Below, piece after piece: positions 26,952 through 35,975 of a stretch of DNA of 64,000 bases (its first letter is position 1; each line of letters begins with the position of its first letter). The stretch comes from Mucilaginibacter sp. (GTDB taxonomy: Bacteria > Bacteroidota > Bacteroidia > Sphingobacteriales > Sphingobacteriaceae), in NCBI GenBank assembly GCA_028288025.1, contig JAQBOM010000039.1, forward strand, positions 1 through 64,000, written 5' to 3'. The notes under the pieces were generated by a model. It was not told the DNA's origin. It searched no databases and worked only from the letters and a program-made list of their open reading frames with translations. Made by a program: the position numbers and the translations under genes.

Positions 26952-28175
26952 CTAAGCTGGCTGCAGCACCTTAACCACCGGAATCTTAAAATAAAATTCA
27001 GAGCCATTTCCGTCGCTTTCTACACCGACACTTCCGCCATGCCTTTTTATGATCTCTGCAGATATGTAAAGGCCGAGGCCTAAGCCCGAGAATTTTCTTG
27101 AGGATTCTTGTACCCGGAAAAACCGGTCGAATACATATTCCTGTTGGTCCGGCGGAATGCCTATACCAAAATCTCTAACCGATACTTTAACTTCATTGTT
27201 TACCAGGTCGCTGCTGATGACGACTTCATTTGCCCCGGGCGAATATTTTACCGCGTTAGATAGGAAATTGCTGAGCACCTGCTCAAGCCGGTGCTTTTCG
27301 CCGTGAACGATCACAGGTGCATTATTTTTGATCACAATGCGGTGCGTTTGTACCGTCAATTGCGTTTGTGAAACTATTTCTTCTATCAGCGCTGCCAGGT
27401 CAATATCGCTAAACTGGTAAACCATTTTACCGGCATATATTTTAGTCACATCAAGCAGGTCGTCAACCAGGCCCGTCAATTTAACTATTTGCTTGTTGGC
27501 TTTCACGATAAAATCGCCGGCAGAGGCCGTTCCATTGGGCGGCACCATTTTTTGCAGTATCTGGAGATAGGCCTTCATGGTTGTAATAGGTGTTTTTAGT
27601 TCGTGGCTTGCCACGTTCATAAACTCATCCTTTTTCTTCATGAGTTCTTCTATCGCCTTTTTGTCCTTTTCCTTTTGAATAAGTGCGTCCTTTAAATGCA
27701 AACGCATTACATCCATAGTAGCGGCCAGTTTTTCGGCTTTAGCTACCGCTTTGTCAGCCAGCGCGACGCGTGTTTTTGCAGTGGATAGTAATAGCTCCTG
27801 GGTGAACAAATCCACCAGCATAGGTAAAACCGCCTGCAACGGCTCTATTTCTTTTTCTGATGGTGAGCCGCCTAATAAGATAGCAATAGATCTTTCCGGG
27901 CCCGAAATTCCTGTAGCAGCGAGCATGTTATTGCTTTCGGGAAAGGGTAAACAGCCGGAATAATGGCCGGTTGCCGGGCAACTGTTTATAAAAGCCTGCC
28001 ACGCCCTGCCATCGGGTAAAGTCGGCGGGAAACCGGGAGCCGGCAATAAAATACCGATCTCCTGGTCGATAATAAATATAAACAGGTAGCTGCAGTTGAA
28101 GTAGCCCGCTAATTTGATAGCCGCCTGGAACCGGTTCGCCCGGTCAGTTAAGCCAGCAATCAGTTTTAACAACAT
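26952..28175 (-). CDS. GAF-type sensor histidine kinase
   Basis: 407 residues from ATG 28175, whose first base pair overlaps the stop of the FIST gene (TAATG). Residues ~1-130 look like a GAF domain ('RFQAAIKLAGYFNCSYLFIFI'). A coiled coil spans ~145-180. The HisKA H-box is 'NVASHELKTPITT' with H191, and the ATPase domain shows 'VLSNFLSNAVKYSPG', 'DFGIGIPPDQQ', 'FDRFFRV' and 'GLGLGLYI'. There are no membrane helices, so it is cytoplasmic. It is coupled to the FIST protein, which presumably supplies the ligand-sensing part. No response regulator gene is next to it. Confidence 0.9.
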   Translation of the reverse strand: MLLKLIAGLTDRANRFQAAIKLAGYFNCSYLFIFIIDQEIGILLPAPGFPPTLPDGRAWQAFINSCPATGHYSGCLPFPESNNMLAATGISGPERSIAILLGGSPSEKEIEPLQAVLPMLVDLFTQELLLSTAKTRVALADKAVAKAEKLAATMDVMRLHLKDALIQKEKDKKAIEELMKKKDEFMNVASHELKTPITTMKAYLQILQKMVPPNGTASAGDFIVKANKQIVKLTGLVDDLLDVTKIYAGKMVYQFSDIDLAALIEEIVSQTQLTVQTHRIVIKNNAPVIVHGEKHRLEQVLSNFLSNAVKYSPGANEVVISSDLVNNEVKVSVRDFGIGIPPDQQEYVFDRFFRVQESSRKFSGLGLGLYISAEIIKRHGGSVGVESDGNGSEFYFKIPVVKVLQPA

Positions 28176-29341
28176 TACTCCGGTATTACGCAAACAACTG
28201 CTGTACAATTCTGAAATCCGCTAAATTGGCCGTTAACACGGGCCACTTGCCCGTAAGTATTGCAGCCTGCATAATTTACCCCGTCCAGTGTTTCGGTAAC
28301 CTTATCGAGCTCAAAGTCAAATTCTTTGCCCATCCTCAGCCGCGTCGCCACGCAATCGAAAAACAGGGCCACATTGGGCTTATGGTTGCCCAACTGTTTT
28401 ATAGCGCCTATTGCTGCTTCCATAGCGGCCTGTTTCGAACAGTCGTTATCGGTGGTCATAAAGCTTACATAAGCGCCGCTGGGGATATCACTGGCCATGG
28501 CGACGGAACCATCCGGCAATACGCCCAAAGGAACGCGCAGTTTATGATCGCCGGCAACTTCTATCCCTATGATATTATGGAGGAAGAAAGGTATGGGCTC
28601 TGCAGGGTTAAAAGTTTGCCCGGTAGCCTGCGCATGTTCTATGAACAGCTCAACCGCCGAACGCGCATTTAGGCTAACCAGCTTCATACCATCGGATTCG
28701 GTTACCCGCATGCGTATGCCTGTTGGTTTCCATCCATGTGCCGCGCCAACCCCGATTGGTTTATTTGATAATATTTCCAATATTACTGCGGAGTTGGTAT
28801 AAGCCCCCGTGTCGTAAAAAACATGTGTGTTTTGAAAGTTTGCATTGTCGCCCGCGCCGCCGCCAAAAAACTGGTATTTGCCCATGGTTTTTTCTGTAAG
28901 CAATTCAATCATTTCGTCGGTGTAGCCCGATAGGGCGTCGGCAAAAATCATGGCAGAATAATATTGGTACTGGTATTCGTGTACCGGCGATAACGCGCTG
29001 AATAGTTCTTCAGCCACCGTTTCACGGTTCTCCTGGATGCCCTGCGCAACGCCGGCGGTAAATTTAAGCTCATCGGAATACAAAGCGACCGCGCAGGCCG
29101 AATCGGTTCCGAAATCGCCGGAAGTAAACTCCCCGGCCGACGAGCTGCCTACCAATATTCCGGGGCTGCATGTTTCCTTTAATGCTTTTAGTAATGCGGT
29201 GTACTCGTAAACCGACGAGGCGAAAACGATCACTACGTTAGGGGTTTTATCAACTAATTTTTCAATGATCTTACGGCCAAGTTCACGTCCGGCTAAATAA
29301 CCATCGCTTAACTCGGTAAAAACAACTGCGGATTGCGTCAT
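28175..29341 (-). CDS. FIST-domain sensory protein
   Basis: 388 residues. The N-terminal FIST domain (~25-215) has 'VVIVFASSVYEYTALLKAL', 'GILVGSSSAGEFTSGDFG' and 'YQFFGGGAGDNANF'. The FIST-C part (~225-365) has 'AVELFIEHAQATGQ', 'PLGVLPDGSVAMASDIPSG' and 'ALFFDCVATRLRMG'. FIST proteins are thought to bind small ligands, perhaps amino acids, and are found with signalling domains. Here it has none of its own but overlaps the kinase gene by one base pair of a TAATG, so the two probably form one sensor split over two polypeptides. Confidence 0.88.
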   Translation of the reverse strand: MTQSAVVFTELSDGYLAGRELGRKIIEKLVDKTPNVVIVFASSVYEYTALLKALKETCSPGILVGSSSAGEFTSGDFGTDSACAVALYSDELKFTAGVAQGIQENRETVAEELFSALSPVHEYQYQYYSAMIFADALSGYTDEMIELLTEKTMGKYQFFGGGAGDNANFQNTHVFYDTGAYTNSAVILEILSNKPIGVGAAHGWKPTGIRMRVTESDGMKLVSLNARSAVELFIEHAQATGQTFNPAEPIPFFLHNIIGIEVAGDHKLRVPLGVLPDGSVAMASDIPSGAYVSFMTTDNDCSKQAAMEAAIGAIKQLGNHKPNVALFFDCVATRLRMGKEFDFELDKVTETLDGVNYAGCNTYGQVARVNGQFSGFQNCTAVVCVIPE

Positions 29342-29590
29342 ATGGGTTCTGGAATAACTTAATTAAGAGGTAATATTATAAACACAACACCGTTCCGGGT
29401 AAATTGATTTAAATAATTTTAATTAACTTTTGTTAAAAACCAACTGTTCCGCAAACCCGATTTTATCCAATAGTCATATTTAAATCTTATTCATTAACAG
29501 GTATATAGGTTTTTATTTGTAAATTTACCTAGCCTTAAACGAACAACTTTAGTGTTAATATTTCGTGCAAGGATATCATCGCCGCAGTTT

Positions 29591-31363
29591 ATGCTATCGT
29601 TTAACTTCTATAAGAAGCTTTTAATTGGTTTCGTTATTTCGCTCGCCATCTTGATCACTGTAATGGCTGTAGGCATCGGGATCATTAAAAAATTAAACAC
29701 TTCGGATGATTGGGTTGCTCATACCTATGAAGTTATCGATCTAACTCATCTTGTTTCTGATAGCTTTCACGATATCGAAGTAGAGCAAAGTTTGTTTAAC
29801 CAAACCCAAAACCAGCAAATTTTAAAGTCGATAAAAAGCGGCTCCGGTAAGTTAAAAACCCAAATTAAAAAGCTGAGAACGCTTACTAACGATAATCCAT
29901 CGCAAACCAAACGTATTGACTTGCTGAACAATTGCCTGCAACAGCAACTCCTGGCTTACATCAACCCTAACCAGGCAGGTTTCGGCAAAGCTGAAATCAC
30001 TGCCCGTTTGCAGGAAACAGTTAAAGCTTCCGAAAATTGCAAGGCGATCGTTGACGATATAATTAATACCGAAAAGACACTGCTGACACAACGTAAACAA
30101 TTGAGCCAGGGCAACAGTAACCTCGCTTTCGAAATTATTTTTTTTAGTTCGGTTTTGGACATCATTTTCCTGGGTGGATTATACTTCTTTATTAGAAAGA
30201 CTTTTAAGGATAAACAAATTATAACCGACAAGCTGAAGATAAGCGAGGCTAAATTTGCCAGCGCGTTCAGCGATTCAGCGTCGGGCATGGCTATAGTGTC
30301 GCTTGAAGGCGAATGGATGGAAGTAAATAATTACCTGGAACGGCTGTTGGGGTACTCGAAGGAAGAGTTATACAAAACTACCTTCATCGCTATCACTCAT
30401 CCCGACGATATACCACGTAATCTGGAGTTATTAAAAAAGGTACAGGCCGGTGAAATCAACCAGTTTCAGATAGAGAAAAGGCTGATCCACAAAGACGGTA
30501 TGCCTATCTGGGTAATGGTTAATATCTCAATCATCCACAATTTGCAGGGTAAATCTTTTGCGGTTTCGCAGGTCATTGATATCTCTGCATTAAAAGAATT
30601 AATGGGGAGGATGGAGTTAAAAAATACCGAACTCTCACACACGGCCAGCCAGCTAACCGAAAAGCTTACCCAACTGGAGGATTTTAATAACATAGTGGCG
30701 CACAATTTACGGGGGCCTGTTAAAACTATCGAGTACGTTTTACAATTGATTGCCGAGGAAGAGTCGGAAGATGAAAAGCAACAGTACATGGCCATGCTTT
30801 CGGAGATCAGCAACTCGCTAAATGGTACGCTCGACGACTTATTGAAAGTTTTAGAAATAAAACTCGACAAAACGATAAAATCAGATCGTTGCGTGTTACA
30901 GGATGTAACAGCTAATATTTCGCTGTTGCTGAAAGGGGATATTTTAAAAGCAAATGCAATAATAACATCTGAATTCGACGTTAAGCGGATAAACTTCCCG
31001 AGGATATACCTTGACAGTATTTTCTATAACCTGGTAAGCAACAGTTTAAAATATAGGCGCGACAATGTTCGGGTTGAGATAAAAATTTCTTCAAAGGAAG
31101 ACGGCGAAAAAACCATTCTTGTTTTTGAAGACAATGGCATAGGGATAGATTTAGCAAAATACGGGAAGGATGTTTTTAAACTCAACAAAGTATTTCATTC
31201 GGGTTTTGACAGTAAGGGCGTTGGTTTGTTCATTACCAAAAATCAAATTGAAGCTCATGGCGGAACGATACAGGTAGAAAGCGATCCGGGTTACGGCACA
31301 AAATTTACAATTGCACTGGTGAACAGCCTGCATCACGTTGAGGAATTAGCCGCCGGTTTGTAG
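29591..31363 (+). CDS. CHASE3-PAS sensor histidine kinase
   Basis: 590 residues from ATG 29591 (a GTG at 29552 is possible). Helix 1 lies at ~9-32. The extracytoplasmic four-helix CHASE3-like domain (~35-185, 'SLFNQTQNQQILKSIKSG') is followed by helix 2 at ~190-212. The PAS domain (~220-340) includes 'YSKEELYKTTFIAITHPDD' and 'DISALKE'. The H-box is 'NIVAHNLRGPVKT' with H371, and the ATPase domain contains 'FYNLVSNSLKYRR', 'FEDNGIGIDLAKYG' and 'KGVGLFITKNQIEAHGG'. It is a membrane sensor of unknown signal, divergent from the FIST/GAF-kinase pair with no adjacent response regulator. Confidence 0.9.
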   Translation: MLSFNFYKKLLIGFVISLAILITVMAVGIGIIKKLNTSDDWVAHTYEVIDLTHLVSDSFHDIEVEQSLFNQTQNQQILKSIKSGSGKLKTQIKKLRTLTNDNPSQTKRIDLLNNCLQQQLLAYINPNQAGFGKAEITARLQETVKASENCKAIVDDIINTEKTLLTQRKQLSQGNSNLAFEIIFFSSVLDIIFLGGLYFFIRKTFKDKQIITDKLKISEAKFASAFSDSASGMAIVSLEGEWMEVNNYLERLLGYSKEELYKTTFIAITHPDDIPRNLELLKKVQAGEINQFQIEKRLIHKDGMPIWVMVNISIIHNLQGKSFAVSQVIDISALKELMGRMELKNTELSHTASQLTEKLTQLEDFNNIVAHNLRGPVKTIEYVLQLIAEEESEDEKQQYMAMLSEISNSLNGTLDDLLKVLEIKLDKTIKSDRCVLQDVTANISLLLKGDILKANAIITSEFDVKRINFPRIYLDSIFYNLVSNSLKYRRDNVRVEIKISSKEDGEKTILVFEDNGIGIDLAKYGKDVFKLNKVFHSGFDSKGVGLFITKNQIEAHGGTIQVESDPGYGTKFTIALVNSLHHVEELAAGL

Positions 31364-31396
31364 TGGTAATGCGTATGAATATTCTCCGGTTTAATT

Positions 31397-32692
31397 TTAC
31401 CGGGTTTTTAAGCTGTCAGCGTTCACCGGTTTAGCCGATCTCAATTCCTGTAATGCTGCGTTTGTTTTTTCGCGGTTTACCCTGTCCGATTTTGGCTTTC
31501 TTATACTTTCGGCCGCGGCGGGATTTCGATAGAAATGCAGGATATTTTCTTTTAACGGATATGTAAGTTTGTCGAAGTTTTTAGTCTTGAGCTTGATCAG
31601 CATATCACTATAGGTTTTGTCGGCCAGGCCGTATTCACCGGGTGCAGTGGGCCTGCCCGTGTCGAAATCAATATCGGCTAACGCCATGCTTCTATGATGC
31701 TGCAGGTTGTTCAATGCGGCGGCGTAATGATAGGCTGCTGTATCAAATCCTTTGATAAATAATTTCTCGCCTTCGGGGCCGGGATCTTTAAACTTAAATG
31801 ATTTCAGGGGTCCTATTTTGGGCGCAACGCGGATAATAAGCGAGAGCGCTATGGCAGTTACTCCGGGTTTTTCGCCGCCCTTGCCGAACTCGGCCTTGTA
31901 TTCCCTTCGCTTCATATTGTAGTGGAATTTTTTACTCGTCGTCGTGGGGTCGGTTTTGATCATGTTTTGGCCCTTAATGACCCATGCTGTCCTGGTTAAC
32001 GCAGGTAGCAAACTTTTTACCGACCACCTGAACGAGGCCACGGCCAATGGAAAATTCACAAACACGTCATTAATGTTTTGCCCATAGGTTTTTAAAAATG
32101 CGCGTTCGAGCACCGGTGTGGCTACCTGGAAACCGATAAAATTATGATATGATTGCGGTATATAGTTGCCCCGCGCAATTTGCAGCACATCAAAAGCAAA
32201 TTCCATTTGTTTATGCGAAGTATTGTCCTCATCGTAAGTAACCACCCTGCCAAACTTTTGCAGTTTAGGATAGACAATAGGTACCGCTACATTAGTGCCG
32301 AGCGAATGGCCATATTTATCGGTCACGTAGTGTGACAGCGCCCCAAGGGCGAAAGCATACTCATATAAATTTTGAGATTCATTTAGCAAAGCGGTAATAA
32401 AATCGCCGCTGCGGACATAATGCACCAGGTTTGTAAAGTACGGATTGCCCAATGGGAAATAGCCCATATCGGCAATAAGCGAGCCCCCGTAAGCGTACGA
32501 GCGTGCTTTTTTCAACGAATCAGCCGGTGAATCTGGATATTTTAGTTTTAATAAAGGTAAGATGGACTTGTCCCAGTTGGCATCGATCATTGCCTCATGG
32601 GCAAGTACCGAGTAGGCTTTTGAGGCCGTTGGACTTAACACCACCAACGCGATGGCCAGTAAAAAATAACGACATAATTTAGGTAGGTGCAT
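31397..32692 (-). CDS. Secreted zinc-dependent phospholipase C-like protein
   Basis: 431 residues from ATG 32692, which gives a proper signal peptide (LAIALVVLSPTASKA). The mature N-terminus 'YSVLAHEAMIDANWDKSI', followed by 'YGGSLIADMGYFPLGNPYFTNLVHY' and 'ALGALSHYVTDKYGHSLG', supplies the ordered His/Asp residues of the phospholipase C/P1-nuclease fold. The substrate and the zinc count are not shown by sequence. The C-terminal ~150 residues are lower in similarity and rich in Lys/Asp. It is transcribed alone. Confidence 0.8.
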   Translation of the reverse strand: MHLPKLCRYFLLAIALVVLSPTASKAYSVLAHEAMIDANWDKSILPLLKLKYPDSPADSLKKARSYAYGGSLIADMGYFPLGNPYFTNLVHYVRSGDFITALLNESQNLYEYAFALGALSHYVTDKYGHSLGTNVAVPIVYPKLQKFGRVVTYDEDNTSHKQMEFAFDVLQIARGNYIPQSYHNFIGFQVATPVLERAFLKTYGQNINDVFVNFPLAVASFRWSVKSLLPALTRTAWVIKGQNMIKTDPTTTSKKFHYNMKRREYKAEFGKGGEKPGVTAIALSLIIRVAPKIGPLKSFKFKDPGPEGEKLFIKGFDTAAYHYAAALNNLQHHRSMALADIDFDTGRPTAPGEYGLADKTYSDMLIKLKTKNFDKLTYPLKENILHFYRNPAAAESIRKPKSDRVNREKTNAALQELRSAKPVNADSLKTR

Positions 32693-32829
32693 ATACACGT
32701 GGTTGATATCCTCTAAATAGCAAAACATCCGGATTTGTTTGTGCTGCGTTGTAAAATATTATTGGCAAAAGTGCTGTCTTATTGGTGGTTAGTGTGCAAA
32801 TGGGGCGTTTATAGCTATAATTTATTTAA

Positions 32830-32861
32830 GCCCTGAACGAGATTCGAACTCGTACATCCTT
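32830..32861 (-). other. tRNA 3'-end-like remnant
   Basis: On the minus strand a perfect T-arm, ACGAG-TTCGAAT-CTCGT, is followed by TCAGGGC as a possible acceptor 3' strand. The matching 5' acceptor GCCCTGA is absent upstream, and the anticodon arm cannot be folded well. It looks like the 3' end of a tRNA gene left by recombination or decay. Confidence 0.35.
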
Positions 32862-32950
32862 GTTAAATGTCTAATGAGAGTTCGGGTCTCCCTTAAGTCA
32901 ATTAAAACTAATCGATATCATTTTTTATATTTGAAGGCTTTCCCAAAATC

Positions 32951-34087
32951 ATGAAGAGAAGACTTGGTATATTGCTTTTAGTGCTTGCAGTTGTATGCAT
33001 ATTATTTCAGGCAATGGCTTTGCATGCAGAGCGGCCCCCTCAAAAGAAATCCATCCCGGCCACGGGTCACTTTTTATATGTGGCAGTGCCCGGCATACGC
33101 GATTACATGGGCTATGGCGGTCACGGCTTGCTGGTGTTTGATATGGACCATCAGCACCGCTTCGTCAAGCGTATTCAAACAAGCGGCTTTCACGCCAATA
33201 ACCGCCCGTCAAACGTAAAAGGTATTGCGGTAAGTGTTCCGCTGAACAGCATTTATATCAGCACCGTCGAAACGCTCCAAAGAATCGACCTCGCCACCGG
33301 GAATCTCATCTGGGAAAAAACCATTCCCGGCGGCTGCGACCGCATGTCGGTATCGCCCGACGGCAAAACGATGTATCTGCCCTCGTTCGAAGGCAAAATA
33401 TGGAACGTGGTGGATTGCAAAACCGGCGAAGTTATCAAGACGATACCCGGCTTCGGCAGGGCGCATAATACGCTTTACGGGCCATCAGGCGATCATGTTT
33501 ACCTGGATGACCTGGCATCGACCTGGTTAAAAATTGCCGACACCAAAACACATACGGTTATTGGCAAAGTTGGGCCATTTGGAAATTTCATCCGCCCGTT
33601 TACGGTTAACGGCGCCGAAACACGTACCTTTGTAACCATCGATAGCTTGCTTGGCTTTGAGGTTGGCGATATTAAGACGGGAAAAAAGCTTGCCCGCATA
33701 GTGGTTGAAGGGTGGGATAAAGGCCCAGTACGCCGGCATGGCGATCCGAGCCATGGCATCGGGCTTACGCCTGATGAAAAAGAACTTTGGGTTTGCGACG
33801 GCTTTAATATGCGGATGCATGTTTTCAGCGCTTCCGCGCCCTATCAGCAGTTAACCACCATCCCTTTGCAGGATATGCCTGGGTGGATCACCTTTAGCCG
33901 GGATGGCAGGTATGCTTACCCGTCGAGCGGGGAGGTTATCGACGTTAAGACACGCAAGGTGCTTTTAACGTTAAAAGATGAATTTGATAATACCGTACAA
34001 AGCGAGAAAATGCTCGAAGTCGACCTTAACAACGGCAAAGCCGTAAGTGCCGGCGACCAGTTCGGCATCGGGCGCGTAACGCGATAA
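32951..34087 (+). CDS. YncE-like beta-propeller, exported
   Basis: 378 residues. The N-terminus has R-R and a strong hydrophobic stretch (LGILLLVLAVVCILF), a signal peptide or anchor. Repeats of the YVTN/YncE propeller type follow: 'GLLVFDMDHQHRFVKRI', 'IWEKTIPGGCDRMSVSPDGKTMYLP', 'IADTKTHTVIGKVGPFG' and 'GIGLTPDEKELWVCDG'. No catalytic residues are evident. Such propellers bind ligands or partner proteins. It is an isolated gene, ending 5 bp before tRNA-Ser. Confidence 0.85.
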   Translation: MKRRLGILLLVLAVVCILFQAMALHAERPPQKKSIPATGHFLYVAVPGIRDYMGYGGHGLLVFDMDHQHRFVKRIQTSGFHANNRPSNVKGIAVSVPLNSIYISTVETLQRIDLATGNLIWEKTIPGGCDRMSVSPDGKTMYLPSFEGKIWNVVDCKTGEVIKTIPGFGRAHNTLYGPSGDHVYLDDLASTWLKIADTKTHTVIGKVGPFGNFIRPFTVNGAETRTFVTIDSLLGFEVGDIKTGKKLARIVVEGWDKGPVRRHGDPSHGIGLTPDEKELWVCDGFNMRMHVFSASAPYQQLTTIPLQDMPGWITFSRDGRYAYPSSGEVIDVKTRKVLLTLKDEFDNTVQSEKMLEVDLNNGKAVSAGDQFGIGRVTR

Positions 34088-34092
34088 TAATA

Positions 34093-34183
34093 CGGAGAGA
34101 TGTCAGAGCGGTTCAATGTGCCTGTTTCGAAAACAGGTGTACTGTAACAGGTACCGGGGGTTCGAATCCCTCTCTCTCCGCCA
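34093..34183 (+). tRNA. tRNA-Ser (anticodon CGA)
   Basis: 91 nt with encoded CCA. Acceptor GGAGAGA/TCTCTCC with discriminator G; anticodon stem CCTGT/ACAGG around TTCGAAA, giving CGA. Long variable arm; T-arm GGGGG-TTCGAAT-CCCTC. Class II serine tRNA. Confidence 0.95.
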
Positions 34184-34198
34184 ATTATATTTTATAAT

Positions 34199-34243
34199 AA
34201 ACCAAAAATGCTTTAAACCAATGGTTTAAGGCGTTTTTGGTTT
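34199..34243 (+). terminator. Long A/T-rich hairpin after tRNA-Ser
   Basis: AAACCAAAAATGCTTTAAACC and GGTTTAAGGCGTTTTTGGTTT pair over ~20 bp with a 3-nt loop, 16 nt past the tRNA 3' end, and end in TTTT. It is a probable terminator. Confidence 0.7.
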
Positions 34244-34379
34244 TAACCGAGGTCAAAAAAACCAAACAATCGCATCATTCTGATGACCTATTGGGGTCAA
34301 ATGACCGACAGTCACCGGAAAGCTTATAAGTTGCTGGGATATGCTTTGCTAAAACAGAAATACACAATTATATAATCGG

Positions 34380-34430
34380 AAATTCATGATCTATAAAGTA
34401 ATGTTTTGTGACCTTATTGATCATGAATTT
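34380..34430. repeat. 12-bp perfect inverted repeat
   Basis: AAATTCATGATC (34380-34391) and GATCATGAATTT (34419-34430) are exact reverse complements 27 nt apart. They lie in the 422-bp AT-rich gap between tRNA-Ser and the DUF7009-like gene, where no other feature is seen. Confidence 0.55.
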
Positions 34431-34605
34431 TCAAATGATGGTACTATGTGGAATTAAAAAACTATAATTTTAAAACAAATACTTTATCAACTTCAATATA
34501 AACTGCTCTATTAAGAAAGATTAGTTTTTAGAAAACAAATTTGTATTGTAAATAAGGCTATCCACACCAAAATTGCTCAAGTGGCAAAATTTATTGCTTA
34601 TATGA

Positions 34606-34962
34606 TTACTTTTTAATTCCTGCCTGTGGGTTGGGGTAATTGTCACTTTGATCTTCATCGACATTATCCAGACATTTAAAATCCTTTTCAACGAGCAACT
34701 CTAAACCTTCTTCATTATATGCCAATCCAACGCGATCTGTAGAAACCCATTCTCTTGCGAGGATGTCGGGAATAAAAAGCGTTATTTTATTATCTCTAAA
34801 TATAGCCGACAAATTGCTATTTGAATATTGCTTTAACGAGTAAATCAATAGATCATTACCAAAACGTGTTATTTCGTCAATAGCTCCATTTTGTGAAAAC
34901 CGATCAACATCACTTTTGGTTAAACGAAAACGAATAGAATTGCCTTTTATACGAATTTTCAT
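34606..34962 (-). CDS. Small DUF7009-like protein
   Basis: 118 residues. It starts MKIRIKGNSIRFRLTKSDVD, which I associate with the DUF7009 family, found beside nitrite/siroheme genes in this phylum (family name given from memory). It has an alternating beta pattern and an acidic tail, with no cysteines in a metal pattern and no signal peptide. It lies 6 bp after cobA on the same strand, so it is co-transcribed with siroheme synthesis. Its function is unknown. Confidence 0.75.
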   Translation of the reverse strand: MKIRIKGNSIRFRLTKSDVDRFSQNGAIDEITRFGNDLLIYSLKQYSNSNLSAIFRDNKITLFIPDILAREWVSTDRVGLAYNEEGLELLVEKDFKCLDNVDEDQSDNYPNPQAGIKK

Positions 34963-34968
34963 AATGTT

Positions 34969-35697
34969 TCAGTTGGCAAGACTAGTTACCGCACCTATAA
35001 TAATAATTGCCGGATACGTTAGCGCCTTGCTTTCGGCAATTGCAGGCAGGTTCTTAACGAAGCCCCTTGCCGACTTTTGATTGGGTTTCGAAGCGTTTTG
35101 TATGATGGCCGCCGGAATGTTACCGTTACCCGATTCAATATAAGCCCGGGCAATCTCGTCCAGTTTTTTCATACCCATATAGATCACCACAGTTGCATTG
35201 CTTTGGATAGCCAGTTTCAAATCGGCAGATAACAGGCCGTCTTTTTTGGTTCCCGTAACCATCCATACGCTTTCGCTCATGGCACGGTGCGTTAGTGGTA
35301 TATCCACCGATCCTGAAGCCTGCATACTGGTAATTCCGGGAATGAAATATGTTTTAATCCCATTTTCCCTCGCAAACAAAATCTCTTCAAATCCACGGCC
35401 GAATATAAACGGGTCGCCGCCTTTTAAGCGAACTACACTTCCTTTTGTAAATGCAAAGTGTTTGATGAGTTCATGTATTTGTTCTTGCGGTGTATAGTCG
35501 CCATAGGGTTGTTTCCCGACATAAATTTTTTCGCAATCTTCGGGAGTTAGTTCAAGTAATTCCTTATTAGCGAGATTATCATACAATACAACTTTGGCTT
35601 TCTGCAATATCCGGTAGCCTTTAACGGTAATTAATTCCGGATCGCCCGGCCCGGCCCCTAAAACATATAATTCCGGAATTCGCTCTAATATGTTCAT
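34969..35697 (-). CDS. cobA: Uroporphyrinogen-III C-methyltransferase
   Basis: 242 residues from ATG 35697; the longer reading to 35748 is not conserved. SUMT signature: 'LYVLGAGPGDPELITVKGYRIL', 'VVLYDNLANKELLEL', 'VRLKGGDPFIFGRGFEEI', 'IPGITSMQASGSVDIPLTHR' and 'VIYMGMKKLDEIA'. It methylates uroporphyrinogen III twice with SAM to precorrin-2, the precursor of siroheme. The neighbouring NirB needs siroheme, and the gene is divergent from nirB with a shared regulatory region. The chelatase/dehydrogenase for the last steps is not in the window. Confidence 0.95.
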   Translation of the reverse strand: MNILERIPELYVLGAGPGDPELITVKGYRILQKAKVVLYDNLANKELLELTPEDCEKIYVGKQPYGDYTPQEQIHELIKHFAFTKGSVVRLKGGDPFIFGRGFEEILFARENGIKTYFIPGITSMQASGSVDIPLTHRAMSESVWMVTGTKKDGLLSADLKLAIQSNATVVIYMGMKKLDEIARAYIESGNGNIPAAIIQNASKPNQKSARGFVKNLPAIAESKALTYPAIIIIGAVTSLAN

Positions 35698-35796
35698 TAT
35701 TTTTGATAAATTGTTAAAAAAATATGGTTTTGTGGACTTAAAAAGCAAAATAATTCAATCGTTAGACTATTTAATTCGAAAAATTCAATATAAATG

Positions 35797-35808
35797 TGAT
35801 AAAAATCA
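35797..35808. promoter_or_regulatory. Putative FNR/CRP-type operator between cobA and nirB
   Basis: TGAT-AAAA-ATCA, a perfect palindrome with the TGA-N6-TCA spacing of FNR and CRP boxes. It sits in the 278-bp divergent region, 100 bp from the cobA start and 168 bp from the nirB start. The Crp/Fnr-type regulator encoded at 39014-39706 is the obvious candidate ligand. The remainder of the region is AT-rich, with a second palindrome TTGTA-AA-TACAA at 35904-35915. Confidence 0.5.
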
Positions 35809-35975
35809 TGTAATAATTGAATTTAATGCTGAAAAGGTGAATTATTTATGACTAAAATAAGGATAATTATTGGAATAGTAAATTTATTTACTTAGAATTG
35901 CTATTGTAAATACAATTCAGGTCGCTCTTATTTGTATTTACTGATTTAAACGCTTTAACATTTAGAAAATCCGGT

